Below, piece after piece: positions 35,401-46,700 of a DNA stretch of 64,000 nt. A program made the translations under genes and the position numbers. The notes beneath the pieces were generated by a model that was not told the DNA's origin, searched no databases, and worked only from the letters and a program-made list of their open reading frames with translations. Each line of letters begins with the position of its first letter. Position 1 is the first letter of the stretch. This DNA comes from Aptenodytes patagonicus (Eukaryota; Chordata; Aves; Sphenisciformes; Spheniscidae). The stretch is from positions 5,089,001 through 5,153,000 of the forward strand of contig NC_134970.1 in assembly GCF_965638725.1 (NCBI RefSeq). The letters are read 5' to 3'.

Positions 35401-37586
35401 GCGCCTGATCCAGCAAAACTCCCGCAACCGGCAGCTGGCGGAGACCCAGGGTGAGGTGGGCTCTGCTGCCAGGGCCCGCGTGGGGTTTGCATGGGGCAAC
35501 CCTTCAGGATTTGGTCCTGAATCCCTCCAGGGGGTCAGCGTGACCCCGCACCGCAGAGCCCGGCGGGTTGTGCGAGCTGGGGACCGGGGGCAGGTGACAG
35601 CTGGGACCCGCTGACAAATGCGAGGGGCCGGTGTAACAGCAGACGCAGTGTGGGAGCAGGTGCTGGTGGCCGGAGAGCCATCATCTCGCGGCCCAGCTGG
35701 GAATGCGGAGCAGGGGGGCACGGGACACACAAAGGACTCTCTGTCCCTGGACACCAAACCCCACGCACGCCATCACCATGCATGCGAGCAAGATCCCCCC
35801 GGCCGGGGCACCCCTGTGACTTGTGCCAAGCACAGAGCATGTGGCCAGGACAGCTTTTGATGGGAGGGAGGTTTGCAACCATCTGTGCATCAGCCACAAC
35901 TTAATTTTTGGGGGTGATGTAAGGCTGCTTCTCTTTGCTCCCAGACGATGCGGAGCCACGGCTGAGGCCTCACCCCCTGATGCGAACTTTCCAGCAGGTA
36001 ACTGGGTCCCAGTTCAGCAGCCCCTGAGCCACCGCCTCCCTGTGCCCTGCCGCTCTCTCTCCCTTGCCCAGTGGTCCCCATGCACCCGCTAGTCCCCGGG
36101 CAATGCCACTCCTGCCAGCTGCTTGCTGCGGCCAAGGTCTGCTAGAAATGCTGGGGATGAGGCAAAACATAGGGGTGGCCTCAGAGGGCTGCGGGGAGAC
36201 AGGGTACCTGGGGATGGGGAGACAGGGTGCCCGGGGTTGGGGGCTGCTTGTCCAGGAGATCTCAGGCAGGTCCCTCTGCATTGCAGGGTCATAGCACGAG
36301 AGCCGCAGGCTTGGCTGTTCTCTAGCACCAGCTCGAATTCGGCACTGATTCCCCTACAGCTCAAGAGGTAGGGGAGCGCTCGGGGAGGGGGTTAGGCAGC
36401 CCTACCGGCACGGCTTGAAGCAGTAAGGACAGGCGCAAATCTCTTGGCTTTGACCTTCCCTCATCTCACCAGCTCTCCAGCTTCCCCCCTTAGCGCCACG
36501 GCCAGTGGGAGGCTGGCAGCGTCCCTTCTCCTCCTCGGTGTCCCTTGCCTGTGCTGGGGAGGCGATGGGGAAGGAGGGGATGGGGAGCATGGGGAGGCAG
36601 CCGGCACGGTGCTTACCCCCAGCCCCTCCATTGCAGGGGTCTGCCCGCCGCAGAGTCAGCATCGCCGTCATCCCCAAGCAGTTCTTGGTAAGGACACGCG
36701 CAGGGGGGACGGACAGGAGCTGTGCCCCGCTGTCGGACATGTGTCCCCAGGCTCGGTGCTACCGGGGGTCTGGGTCCCCACTGATGCTCCTACCTTTGGT
36801 GCCCAGCCAGGTGCCAGCCCTGACAGCCGAGCAGCCCCAGCCAGTGAGCTGGAGAGGGAGGGGGTCCAGCGCCGGCCCAGCACCCAGAGGTAACCACGCT
36901 GGGTGGCGGGGAGGCCATGGCACTGGCTGCCGCTGGCCCATGGGGCACAGCACAGCACCCTGTCCTCTCCCTCCCCAGGAGCGAGCTGGACCTGCAGGGC
37001 CAGGGCAGCGCTGTGACCAGGGAGCCGGTGGCCGAGGCAGATGGCAGAGGCTCAAGTGCAGGGGACGAGGAGCCGGAGCAGCTTGGGCTGACGTGAGCAG
37101 CACCCTGCGTGTGCCCAGCATCCCCCCCGCAGCTGCTGGACTCTCTGTGGTCCCACGGTGGCCGGCACATGGGAAATGGGCTGGGGGATTAGGTGATGGA
37201 AGGCTGGGATGTTGCTTGGCTGCCCCAGCTCGACCTTGCTCTGCCTCAGTTTCCCCCATGCATTGCGGGTCACGTGTGCCCTCCCCGGGCTTGTTGCATT
37301 TGGGTTTGCAAAAGGGCCACTGAGGTTTGGGGTTGAGTTAAACACCCTCCTCATCCCCAGCTGGGTCGGAGGTGGGATTTGCTCTCCCTCCTGGATGATG
37401 AGTGTCCCTGGTTGCCTTGTCCCCAGGTCCAAGGGGTCCCCGACGGAGCTGTGGCGGCCATGGCTCTTCCTCCCACAGCACTACTGGGTTTTCTTCTGGC
37501 TGCTTCTCCTGAGCATCGCCTTCCTCCTCCTCGTCCGCGTCCTGGAGCTGCAGCGGCTGCAGCCTGCGGCATCACCCAAGGCCTAG
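32416..37586 (+). CDS. JAW1/MRVI1 (IRAG) family tail-anchored coiled-coil protein, fifteen exons
   Basis: Family members (IRAG1/MRVI1, IRAG2/LRMP) are ER/nuclear-membrane proteins that bind IP3 receptors; function here is inferred from family. Exons: 32416-32459, 32551-32597, 33014-33090, 33245-33308, 33608-33683, 33934-33961, 34607-34747, 34865-34996, 35303-35450, 35945-35997, 36326-36367, 36637-36687, 36807-36889, 36979-37092, 37427-37586. Phases close exactly at 419 aa. The conserved core begins [19 protein letters not shown], then [20 protein letters not shown], and continues as coiled coil through [21 protein letters not shown] basic [13 protein letters not shown] motif follows. The C-terminus is a single hydrophobic segment ([20 protein letters not shown]) with a short tail, as expected for a tail anchor. 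It is shorter than IRAG1/2 and looks like a separate paralogue. The first two exons are the least certain; an alternative start is the ATG in exon 3. Confidence 0.82.
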
Positions 37587-37674
37587 CCGGAGCGGGGAGG
37601 GGGAGGCGGACAGGGGGCACCCGCTCTCCGTCGCTGCTCCTTCCCTGCGCTGTAAAACACTAAAACCCTAGAAT

Positions 37675-37680
37675 AATAAA
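37675..37680 (+). terminator. Polyadenylation signal of the IRAG-like gene
   Basis: AATAAA 89 bp after the stop codon, in the run CTAGAATAATAAAATGG. It implies a very short 3' UTR. Confidence 0.7.
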
Positions 37681-37689
37681 ATGGGAGGA

Positions 37690-40600
37690 AAAAATGGGGG
37701 AATTTTCATGCTGGAGCAGGGGGGAACATCCTGTGCTAAGATCTGAGGTTTGGTTGGAGCCACCTTACAGGCGTGAAGGGCTCAACCCTCATCGATGCTA
37801 TGAGTTTGCCTGTTCTCTTGGTACACCGAGGGGTGCAGGGATGGCACCGCGCGTCCCCCTGTGCTGGGGACAGAGACCGGGCTGCCCACGGCCGGTGGGT
37901 TTGTGTTAGAGCCGTGTCCCACTGTGCCAGCCAGGCACCCTTCACCACGGCACGTCCTCGGTCCCTGCTGCCTGGGGAGCTGTAATTAAGATCTAATGCT
38001 CGTTTGCTGCTTCCCCGGGGGACAAAGCTGGGGCTGGAAGGAGCGGGTCAGTGTTCGGACTTTCCCATGGCACCACAAAGGGCTCACAAACAGAGGGAGC
38101 TGTTTCCGACCGCTCCGGCACCTGGGAAAATTGCCTGGTTTGACACAGACGCCCCGTTTCCGTGTCCGCCCCGGCCTCTCGCGGCCCCAAAACGTGGGTG
38201 GGCTCCACTGCACCCACACCCAGCAGCTTTGTGGGGGTGTTGTGGGGGTTTCTGCACCAGGACCCCCAGGAAGAGGCCCGAGGGGGCCACAGGAAAGAGG
38301 GATGGAGGTGCTGGGCTGGCAGGCTTCGCTCGCCACAGCCGCCGGCGGTGCCACAGGTGACTCACGGGCGGCCGACGTAACCCCCGCTCCATATGCCAGC
38401 TTGCCCCGTGACCCTGAGTCACCGTCCCCAGCCTCGTGGCAGGTTGTCCCCGTGCGTCACTGGCCCGCGAGCCCCTTTGCCGTGACGCCCGCCCTGGCAT
38501 GTGGCAAACGGCCAGCAGCACCCCGAAGACGCCGCCACCAGGAAACCCCAAAAAGCACCCGGCCAAGGAGCGATCTTCGGTGACCCCGGCGGCTCCATCC
38601 TCTGCCCCCAAGGTACCTTCACCCCACTGGGGCCGTTCCCACGCGGGGGGACCCGGGTGGAAACATCATCCCAAAAGTTTCCACAAGGGCTGCGGTGGTC
38701 TGGGACACTGGTCGGGGTCCGGGGCTGGCACTGAGCGGGTCCCCCCCTGTGCCCGCAGCTCCCTCCTGGCCTCTATTTCTGGCTGCGGGGGGGGGGAAGT
38801 ACGGCGCCGCGAGCAGAGCCGGGGCGGAAAGCGAAGCGGTTTGGTTTCATCACCTGAATCTTTTAGTTTGCTTTGCGAAAAGGCGGTTTTCTCACTCCGA
38901 AATTCAAAAAAAAAAAAACCCCAAACCCCAGCCGAGGTTGCTCTGTGCGTCCCCTGCTCCAGACCTCCCGGCGCGGCGTGGGGAGGGCAGGGCTGCCACT
39001 CGCGGGGGGGGGGGGCGGAGGTGCGGGGAGGACGGGGAAGGGGGGGGAGCGCGTTCAGCCTCCATCACTGCAAAAACCCAATTGCAGCAACATTTGCAGC
39101 GGCACGGAGCCGGAGCTGGGCTGCTCCCAGCACCGCCTTCCAGCAGCCGGGACGCCTGGGTCCCCCCGGCCGTGGGGGAGGGGAGGAGCGGGGCGGGGGG
39201 GGGGGAGGGAGGGAGGGAGGGGGAGGGCCAGCCGGCAGCTGCTTGCGGAGCCGGAGCCCGTTTCCTGCTCGTCCTCGCCCGGCTGCAAGCAGCCCCGAGC
39301 ACCTCCCTACCCCCCCACCCTCCCCACCCCCCGGGCTGTGCCTCAGTTTCCCCCTCCGAGAGGCTCTGGAGGTGAGTGGGGGGTGGGGATGGGCAGAGCA
39401 TCCCTGGGGGTGGGTGGGGGTCAGGGTCCTGTTCTTCCCTCCGCCCCGTGTCTCCCCCCGGCTCGGATGCGGGCACGGAGGGGACAGCATCCCGCCCGCC
39501 CGTCCCCTCCGCCCGCGGAGAGCATCGCTCCGGGCCCCGCCCTGCTGCGCCAGCTGGGTATAGGGGGGGTTTGCCAAAACCGAGGGGTGATTTTGGGGTG
39601 CTGGGGGGGGGGGAGAGCGCTCAGCCCCGCCGTGCCCGTGTCCTGCGCGTCCCTGGGATGCCGAGAGGGGATGCTCGGTGGCGGGGTAGTGCTTTGTCTC
39701 CGGCTGCCCTCTCCCCAAAGCCTCTCCTGGGGGGCAGCGGGGTCCCCCCCCCGCTCCGTCCTTGCTGCTTTTCCCCTCCAGCCCCTGGGCTCTGCTCCCC
39801 CTCAGGACAAAGGGAAAAGAGAGAAGCCCCGGCTCCTCCTCCTCCTCGACTCCACTCCCAGTACCACCAGTGCTCCCAGTGCCAAGTGGGATGGGGTGGG
39901 AAGAGCTTTGCTAAGCACCTTTCCCCCATCCCGACCCCTCCGCCCGGTGCAGGGGGAGGGATGCTTCATGGGCCCCCCGGGAGCGAGCCCCAGCTGGGGG
40001 TTTGGGGCTGTGCCCCATCCCAGGGCTGAGGCCAGGGGACACGTTCCCCAGCCCCTGTGCCTGGGGTGGATGAAGGCACCGGTACATTTGGGTAACCGAA
40101 CCCAGGGTTCACCACCGTACCCCAACACATGTCTCCTGCCGACCCTGCGGGGACGGCTGTCGCTGGGGGCAAAGGAGAAGCAGGAGGAGGAAAAGGATGT
40201 GGGATGCGAGGCCTGGCCATGAGCAGACTTCCCGTCGTGCCAAAATTCGGCTGCAAGAGGCAGCTCCCTCCATGGGGCTGGTGCTGGGCAGGGGGGCAAA
40301 GCTGAGCAGCCAAAATAGGGGGGGGCAGGTTTGCCCCCGCCCCCCCCCCCAAGTGTTGTCTCTGCCCAGGGCTCCCTGGGACGTGGCTGGGCTGTGGCTT
40401 GTGGGTCCCCTGCAAAGGGCAACGCCAAAATGCCCCGGAGAAGTACCCACTTCTGCTCCCGGTGGCTGCAGAAGCTGAGGCTGGGACCTGCACCTCCAGG
40501 GGGGGATTCTGGCGTGTGCTTTCCAGGGGGGATTTATGCACCCTTGAAAGGGAACCCCCTGCACCGCGACACCCCATCCCTGCAGCTGCCGGCATCTGCC

Positions 40601-43600
40601 CTTGCCAGTGCTGGTGGTAGGTTTGTCCCCTCTCTTTAGCCCTTCTCCCCACAGCTCCACGCTGGGGCCTTGCTAAGGGGGGGCTCAGTTGGGGTGTGCC
40701 CATGCACCCACATCGCCGGCTCAAACCAGAGGAGCCAACAGGGATTTTTCCCCTCCCTCCAAGGATTAAAAGCCAGCTAAATTAGGGCAGGTTTCTATGG
40801 GGTTGGCCAAGGCTATCTCCCTGTCCAGTCCCACGCCTGGGATGTTTCTCCTGAGCACAGTAACGCTGGGAAGAGCAGCGCCCGCCGCCTTTGCCCCTTT
40901 GCGGCACCGGCCCAGCTCAGCCAGCGGTCAAAAGCAGGGTCTTTGGCCAAGCTGTTGGACAGCCACAAGAAATCCTCCATCCTGCCTGCTGGCCTTGGGG
41001 CTATCCCTGAAGTTGCTGGAAGGATTTTCCCGGGGTCCAGCCCGGCTCAGCAGCCTGGCCCGGGGGTCTCCAGGCTGGATCCCAGACCCGGAGTAGCCTG
41101 GTCCATGTTGGGAACCGGCGCAGCACCGAGGCAAGAGGCTCAGCAGGAAGGGGATCTGCTGCTGCTGGAAATCCTCCCAGTTTTCATTAGCTCCGTATGG
41201 AGCCGCGTCCTCTCCAACCCCATTTCCACGTGCCTGGGAGACATGTGAGCTCACCAGCAGCCCAGCACCCCCGGGGCGGCTCTCCCCACCTCCCGCCATT
41301 TCCCAAGGGGCTGCTTCTCTCCGTGCAAGGGCAGGGGGGAGCCCCCGACCCGCAAAGCGGGATGGGATGTCCCTGCTCCAGGGATGGATGCTCCATGTGT
41401 GCCGGTGGTGACATCCTCGTAGGCTGCATGTCTGCAGCCACCCCAACCAGAGCCTTCATGAGCTGAGTCAGGGCTGGCTGCAGCCCCCCCCACCCCCGCC
41501 CCTCCCTCCAGCTCGCAGGAGCAGTTTTAAAGGAAGAAATGCAAAAGGCGTTCATGGGGAGAGCGGAGCCAGAGGCAGCCTGGCTCAGCACCGTGCCCTC
41601 CTTCGCCGGCACTGGCTTTTGTGGGCTGAAAGCTGTTTGTTTGCATCAAACCTGCAGGAACTAAGTATCCGTGGGGGTTTCTGTCTTTGCTTGCAGTTGT
41701 TGGGGGGCCTCGAGCATGCCAAAGGGGACGCAGTGTGCCGACAGGAGCATCATTTCCGTAGGAAACTTGGTGTAACACAAGGCTTGTTGTTCTGCCTCCT
41801 GCGAGCCTCCCTGCCAAAGCGCCGGGGCTGGAAAGCTTTCCAGGGTGGCACGTTCCCCCCGGCATTGTGTTGGGTGGGAATCGAGGCCTTGAGATGGGTT
41901 TTTTTTTTTTTCAGAGCCAGGGGCTGGTGATGCTGGAGCGGGTGCTCCCAGCCCGGGGAAGCTGCCTCTGCCCCATCGCCCTGGGGCTGCTGCATGGTGG
42001 CCTTGGCAGGCGCCAGTGCAGTAACGTGAGCTCCCAGGGGAAAACCCATCATGCCCAGGCAGCACGGGGCACTGGAGCCTCGCCAGCCAGCACGGCTGCC
42101 CGGGCAGCCTCCCGCAGGAGGAGGACGGGTGGCTGGTGGGACAGCATGCCTGCACTCTCCGGTGAGGTTTGCAGCGCTGCCTCAGTTTCCCCAGGCTCCT
42201 CATTTTGTCCCGCTGGTAGGACCAGAGGGCTGGCACCACTCGGGGGAAGAGCTGAAATCTGTCCCCGGGTCTCACAGCCACACCATGAATGCATCGGTTG
42301 TGTCCTCTGTCCCCATGCTGCCACTTTGGGGACTGGTGGGTGCCTGCTCCCGCTGCGGCCCGGCTGGATGCTTTATCCTTGTGTCTGCCCAGGAAGGAAG
42401 AGGTTAAAATGCCAGGATTTCCTGGCTGTGATACTTGGGAGGGAAGGTGACCTGCAGAAGTGCTTTGCATCCTCTGTGACTCCAGCTGGCCTTGCAAAGT
42501 GCCGTGCCAGTGTCAGAAGCTGCTGGAGCGAGACCAAACTTGAAACCCAGCTAGAATTTGGGCTTTCCAGACAAAACTTAAGCCCAGGCTTAAATGCCTC
42601 CTTTCCCCTGCCCCACCGAGGGCAGCTTAGCTCGGACGCAGCGTCCTTCCCCCTCTGGTGTCCTGCTCCGGGGCTAGCTGCCGCCTTCGGGGTGCTGCCG
42701 TGTGCCCGACAGTAACGCCGAGCGGCGAGAGGGCAAAGAGCGATGGTTCAAAGGTAGGAGCATTCAGGTTTCCCGAGCCTTTCCACCGGTTCCTCCTTGG
42801 CAGCCCCGCGTCTCCGCCAGCTGCTTTGCCGGGCTGGGGGAGGCTTTCCCAGCCCCGGGGCTTGGTGGCAACGGCTGGAAAGGGCAAAGCTTTGTGCTTC
42901 ATGCTCGGGCTGGCAAGACAGAGGGTGGCATTGGGATGGTGCTGGGGGGACGGTGGCAGGAGCGGGAGGCAGATGCAAGGAGTGCTGGACCCTGGGAGAT
43001 GCCAGGGGCAGGGGGGGTTTAGGGTGCCCACGGGGGGGGATGCGCTGCACCCCTCCTCCCGCAGGTTCCCTGGTGTGATGGGGCCGTTCGTGTGGTGGTT
43101 TGGCTTTTTTTGGTTTCCCCACTGGTGCTTCCTCTGTGCTAATCTGCTTCCGCCCCATGCCGGGGCTGGTGGAGGAGGGGGGGGAAACTTGCCCCACTCT
43201 GGTTGCAAAAGCCAAGCTGGCGGGATGTGTCCAATCCTGCTCCCTCCTGCCCCGGGGCTGGGTCTTGCTGTTTTTCGGGGCAACTGTGGTTCGTCCCTGC
43301 GGCTGGGACCCCCCTCCCCATCCCTCTCCTGGCAAGGCCGAGGGTGAAGAAGAAGGAAACAGCGTCTTTGCTCCAAAACACCTCGCTCTGCTCTCGGCTG
43401 CTGCAGGTTCACGCCATATGGAGGAAGCCGCTTGCTGCCACGGCCACCCTCCCCGTCCGCTCCCCTGACGTCACCGTGGCAGGGTGACACGGTGGCTCAC
43501 TGGGTGCAGCACCTGGGGGAGGCTCTGCCAGCCGCTGCCGGAAAGGGCCCCTATTTTGGTGGCACTATCACCCAACGACACCCCCGGCTGGGAAACCTTG

Positions 43601-43690
43601 CGCCGAGACACCAGGTCTGGTATCGGATGGGTTTGAGGATGGGGGTCCAGGAGGGTCCCCCACACACTTATCTCTGCCATCCCTCGCCAG
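37690..43690 (+). promoter_or_regulatory. MICAL1: CpG-rich MICAL1 upstream region with candidate non-coding exon
   Basis: No coding exon is recognised in these 6 kb. A CpG-dense, G/C-tract-rich core covers roughly 38450-39850. A strong donor-like site (CTCTGGAG/gtgagt, boundary 39371/39372) fits the end of a non-coding first exon, which would splice to the MICAL1 start exon at 43691 after gccag. Two AP-1 type sites lie upstream at 38358-38364 (TGACTCA) and 38415-38421 (TGAGTCA). The 449-aa open frame at 38873-40222 is a low-complexity product of GC-rich DNA. Confidence 0.45.
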
Positions 43691-43708
43691 GCTGCCGGGT
43701 GAAGCAGG

Positions 43709-46700
43709 ATGAGCGTGCCGGCCGACGAGCCGGGCAACCCGGCCCATGCCATCTTCGAGAGGTTCCTGCGTGCCGGGGAGTGCCAGGAGGTGCTGGGCTG
43801 CTTCAGGGAGCTGTGCCAGCAGCTGGGACTGCAGGGCAGTGGGCTGCAGCTCTACCATGGCCTCAAGGCTGCCCTCAACTACTGGAGTGCCAAGGCCCTG
43901 TGGAGCAAGCTGGATAAGAAAGCCGGGCACAAGGACTATGACCAGGGCACAGCCTGTGCCAGCACCAAGGTACTGGGGACACGGGGCGCGGGGTTTGGGT
44001 CTTTCCTTGCCCTGCATCCTTGTCCCTGGGGTGAGAGCATCCCTTGGGCCACCCTGGCCCCCACCCTGGGAGGATGTGGGATGTGCCGGGCGGGAGGTTG
44101 ATGGGGTTTAATGGGACAGGGTGTTGATTAGCGCCGCTCCCCTCCCCACGGTGTGATGCCACCTCGGTGCCACCCAGCCAGCGGCGTCCTTCCTCCTCCT
44201 GGCTGTTTCTCGCTGGGGACATCCCATGGGGGCCTGCAAAGGGGCAGAGGGACTTGCCAAGCCCTTTCTGGGGGACAGGAGCATGCCGGGGTAGGATGTC
44301 CCCCTGGGGCTGGGGGATCCTATTTCTGTCCCCCTGTCCCAGAGCTGATGGCTTTTGTCCCCACTGCTGGTGCCCCGTCGTCCGCCCAGCCCTGTGCAGG
44401 GGCTGGCAGGAGATCAAACCCGAGTCCTGGTTTTGAGCCTGTTGCTGGTGAAATCTCCCCGTTTCCGGGCTGCAGCAGGCAGGAGACGTGTGTGCCTTAT
44501 CTCGCTGAGCGCTTTAATTGCTGCCATTGCCCCGTGCAAAGGCAAGGTTCAGGCAGCCGGGGAGGTGGGGGGCACCCCCCCAGGGCCCCCCGCTTTGCAG
44601 GGAGAAGCAGTGCTTGCACCTGGGGGAAAAGGGGAATAGCGCGGAGGGCCAGATCCTGACCCGGGGAAGGGGGGAGATGCCGCCTGTGGTGGTGCTGAGC
44701 TCCCTGGGGATTTACCCAAACCCCTGCTTCTTGGGGGGGGGGGTACCCATCCCTTTCATGCTGCCTGTTCCCTTCGCAGTGCCTGGTGGTGGGGGCCGGC
44801 CCCTGCGGGCTGCGGGTGGCCATCGAGCTGGCGCTGCTGGGCGCCCGCGTGGTGCTGGTGGAGAAGCGGGACTCCTTCTCCCGCAACAACGTCCTGCACC
44901 TCTGGCCCTTCACCATCCATGACCTGCGGGCGCTGGGCGCCAAGAAATTTTATGGGCGCTTCTGCACCGGCACGCTGGACCACATCAGTGAGTTTTGGGG
45001 GGGGGGGGGGGGGGCAAGCTCTGCACCCCCAGGGTCCCACCACTGCGGGGAGCCCAGGGACCGGGGGGGTGCAGCCCTGAGTGCCCGCTCTCCCCTCCCA
45101 GGTATCCGGCAGCTCCAGCTGATCCTGCTGAAGGTGGCTCTGCTCCTGGGGGTGGAGGTGCACATCAACGTGCAGTTCAAGGGCCTTGCCCCCCCCTCGG
45201 GCAAGGCGGGCGGACAGGGTAAAGCATCGCTGTGGGGCAGGTGGCATCCCCAGGGACAAGGACAGGGCTATGGGTGGCTGCTCTGAGCCCCTCAGTCCTT
45301 CTGCTAGCCCAGGGCATGCCTTTTTTGGGGGGGATGAGGTGCAACCCTCTCCCCCTGCCCCGGAGCAGGTCCCAGCTGAGACCCAGTACATTCATGACCG
45401 TCCCTCTCCCCGCAGGCGGCTGGCAGGCTGTGCTGCAGCCCAGCTCCTCTCCCCTCAGCCACTACGAGTTCGACGTCCTCATCTCAGCTGGCGGCGGCAA
45501 ATTTGTCCCCGAAGGTGACAGTAGCGGGTCCCTGCACCCCCGGGACCGGTATGGGGGATCAGGTGGAGGCTCATGTCTCTCCCATCCCGCAGGGTTCAAG
45601 CGGAAGGAGACGCGGGGGAAGCTGGCCATCGGCATCACCACCAACTTCATCAACCGCCACAGCCGGGCTGAGGTGGAGGTGGCCGAGATAAGTGGCGTGG
45701 CCCGAATCTACAACCAGAAGTTCTTCCAAAACCTCTACAACAAAACAGGTAGGTGGTCCCGGCCCTGGCATGGGGGTTGCCTGGGGGTGTGTGTGTCCCC
45801 CGGTGCAACTTGGAGGCTCAGCCCTGGGATGTCCGCTGTGTGGTGGGATGCTTGTCCCCACATGGTGCCCCGTTGCAGGGGACATTTGGTGGCTGGGCCC
45901 GGTGCGGGGGCTCCCTGTGGCCCCGGCTCTGCCCCGTGGCTCAGCTCAGCCCCTTCCCCATCACCAGGCATCGACCTGGAAAACATCGTCTACTACAAGG
46001 ACGACACTCACTATTTCGTCATGACGGCCAAGAAGCAGAGCCTGCTCAAGAAGGGGGTCATCCTCCAGGTGAGGAGGGCAGGATCTGGCTCCGGGATCCC
46101 ATAGTGTTGGGCGGCTGAAAGCCTGGAGGGTGGGATGCAAATCATGGGTGCTGGTTTGACCGTGCACCCTTGGGATGGTGGGGGCTTCGGCAGCCATTGC
46201 CTGTGCCGGGGGAAAACCTCCTTTTGGGGGACTCACAGCCCCAAGCCCGGTGGCACGGCTTCACCCCAGAGCTGGCTGCACCCAGGCTGGGGACAAACAC
46301 CACCTCCCGCATCCCGGCCGGCTTCACCCCATCCCCATCCCCGCAGGACAAAGTGGACATTGAGAGCCTCCTGTCCCCGGAGAACGTGAACCGGGATGCC
46401 CTCCACAGCTATGCCAAAGAAGCTGCCAACTTCTCCACCAACTACTGCCTGCCCAAGCTGGAGTTTGCCCTCAATCACCGGGACCTGCCGGACGTCGACA
46501 TGTTCGACTTCACCTGCATGACGCGCTCGGAGAATGCGGCGCTGGTGCGGGAGCACAACGGGGCCCGTCTGCTCCTCGGGCTGGTGGGCGACTGCTTGGT
46601 GGAGGTGAGGGTCCCCCCTGCAGCACCACCATGTGCCTCAGTTTCCCCTCTCCCTACGAGATGCGTTGGTCACAATATGTTCCCCCTCCCTGAGCGCTTC

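Noticed and set aside
38873-40222. 449-aa plus-strand open frame upstream of MICAL1
   Set aside because: It lies in a CpG island, is rich in Gly, Pro, Arg and Ala, has no domain and overlaps equally long frames on minus. GC-rich DNA has few stops by chance.
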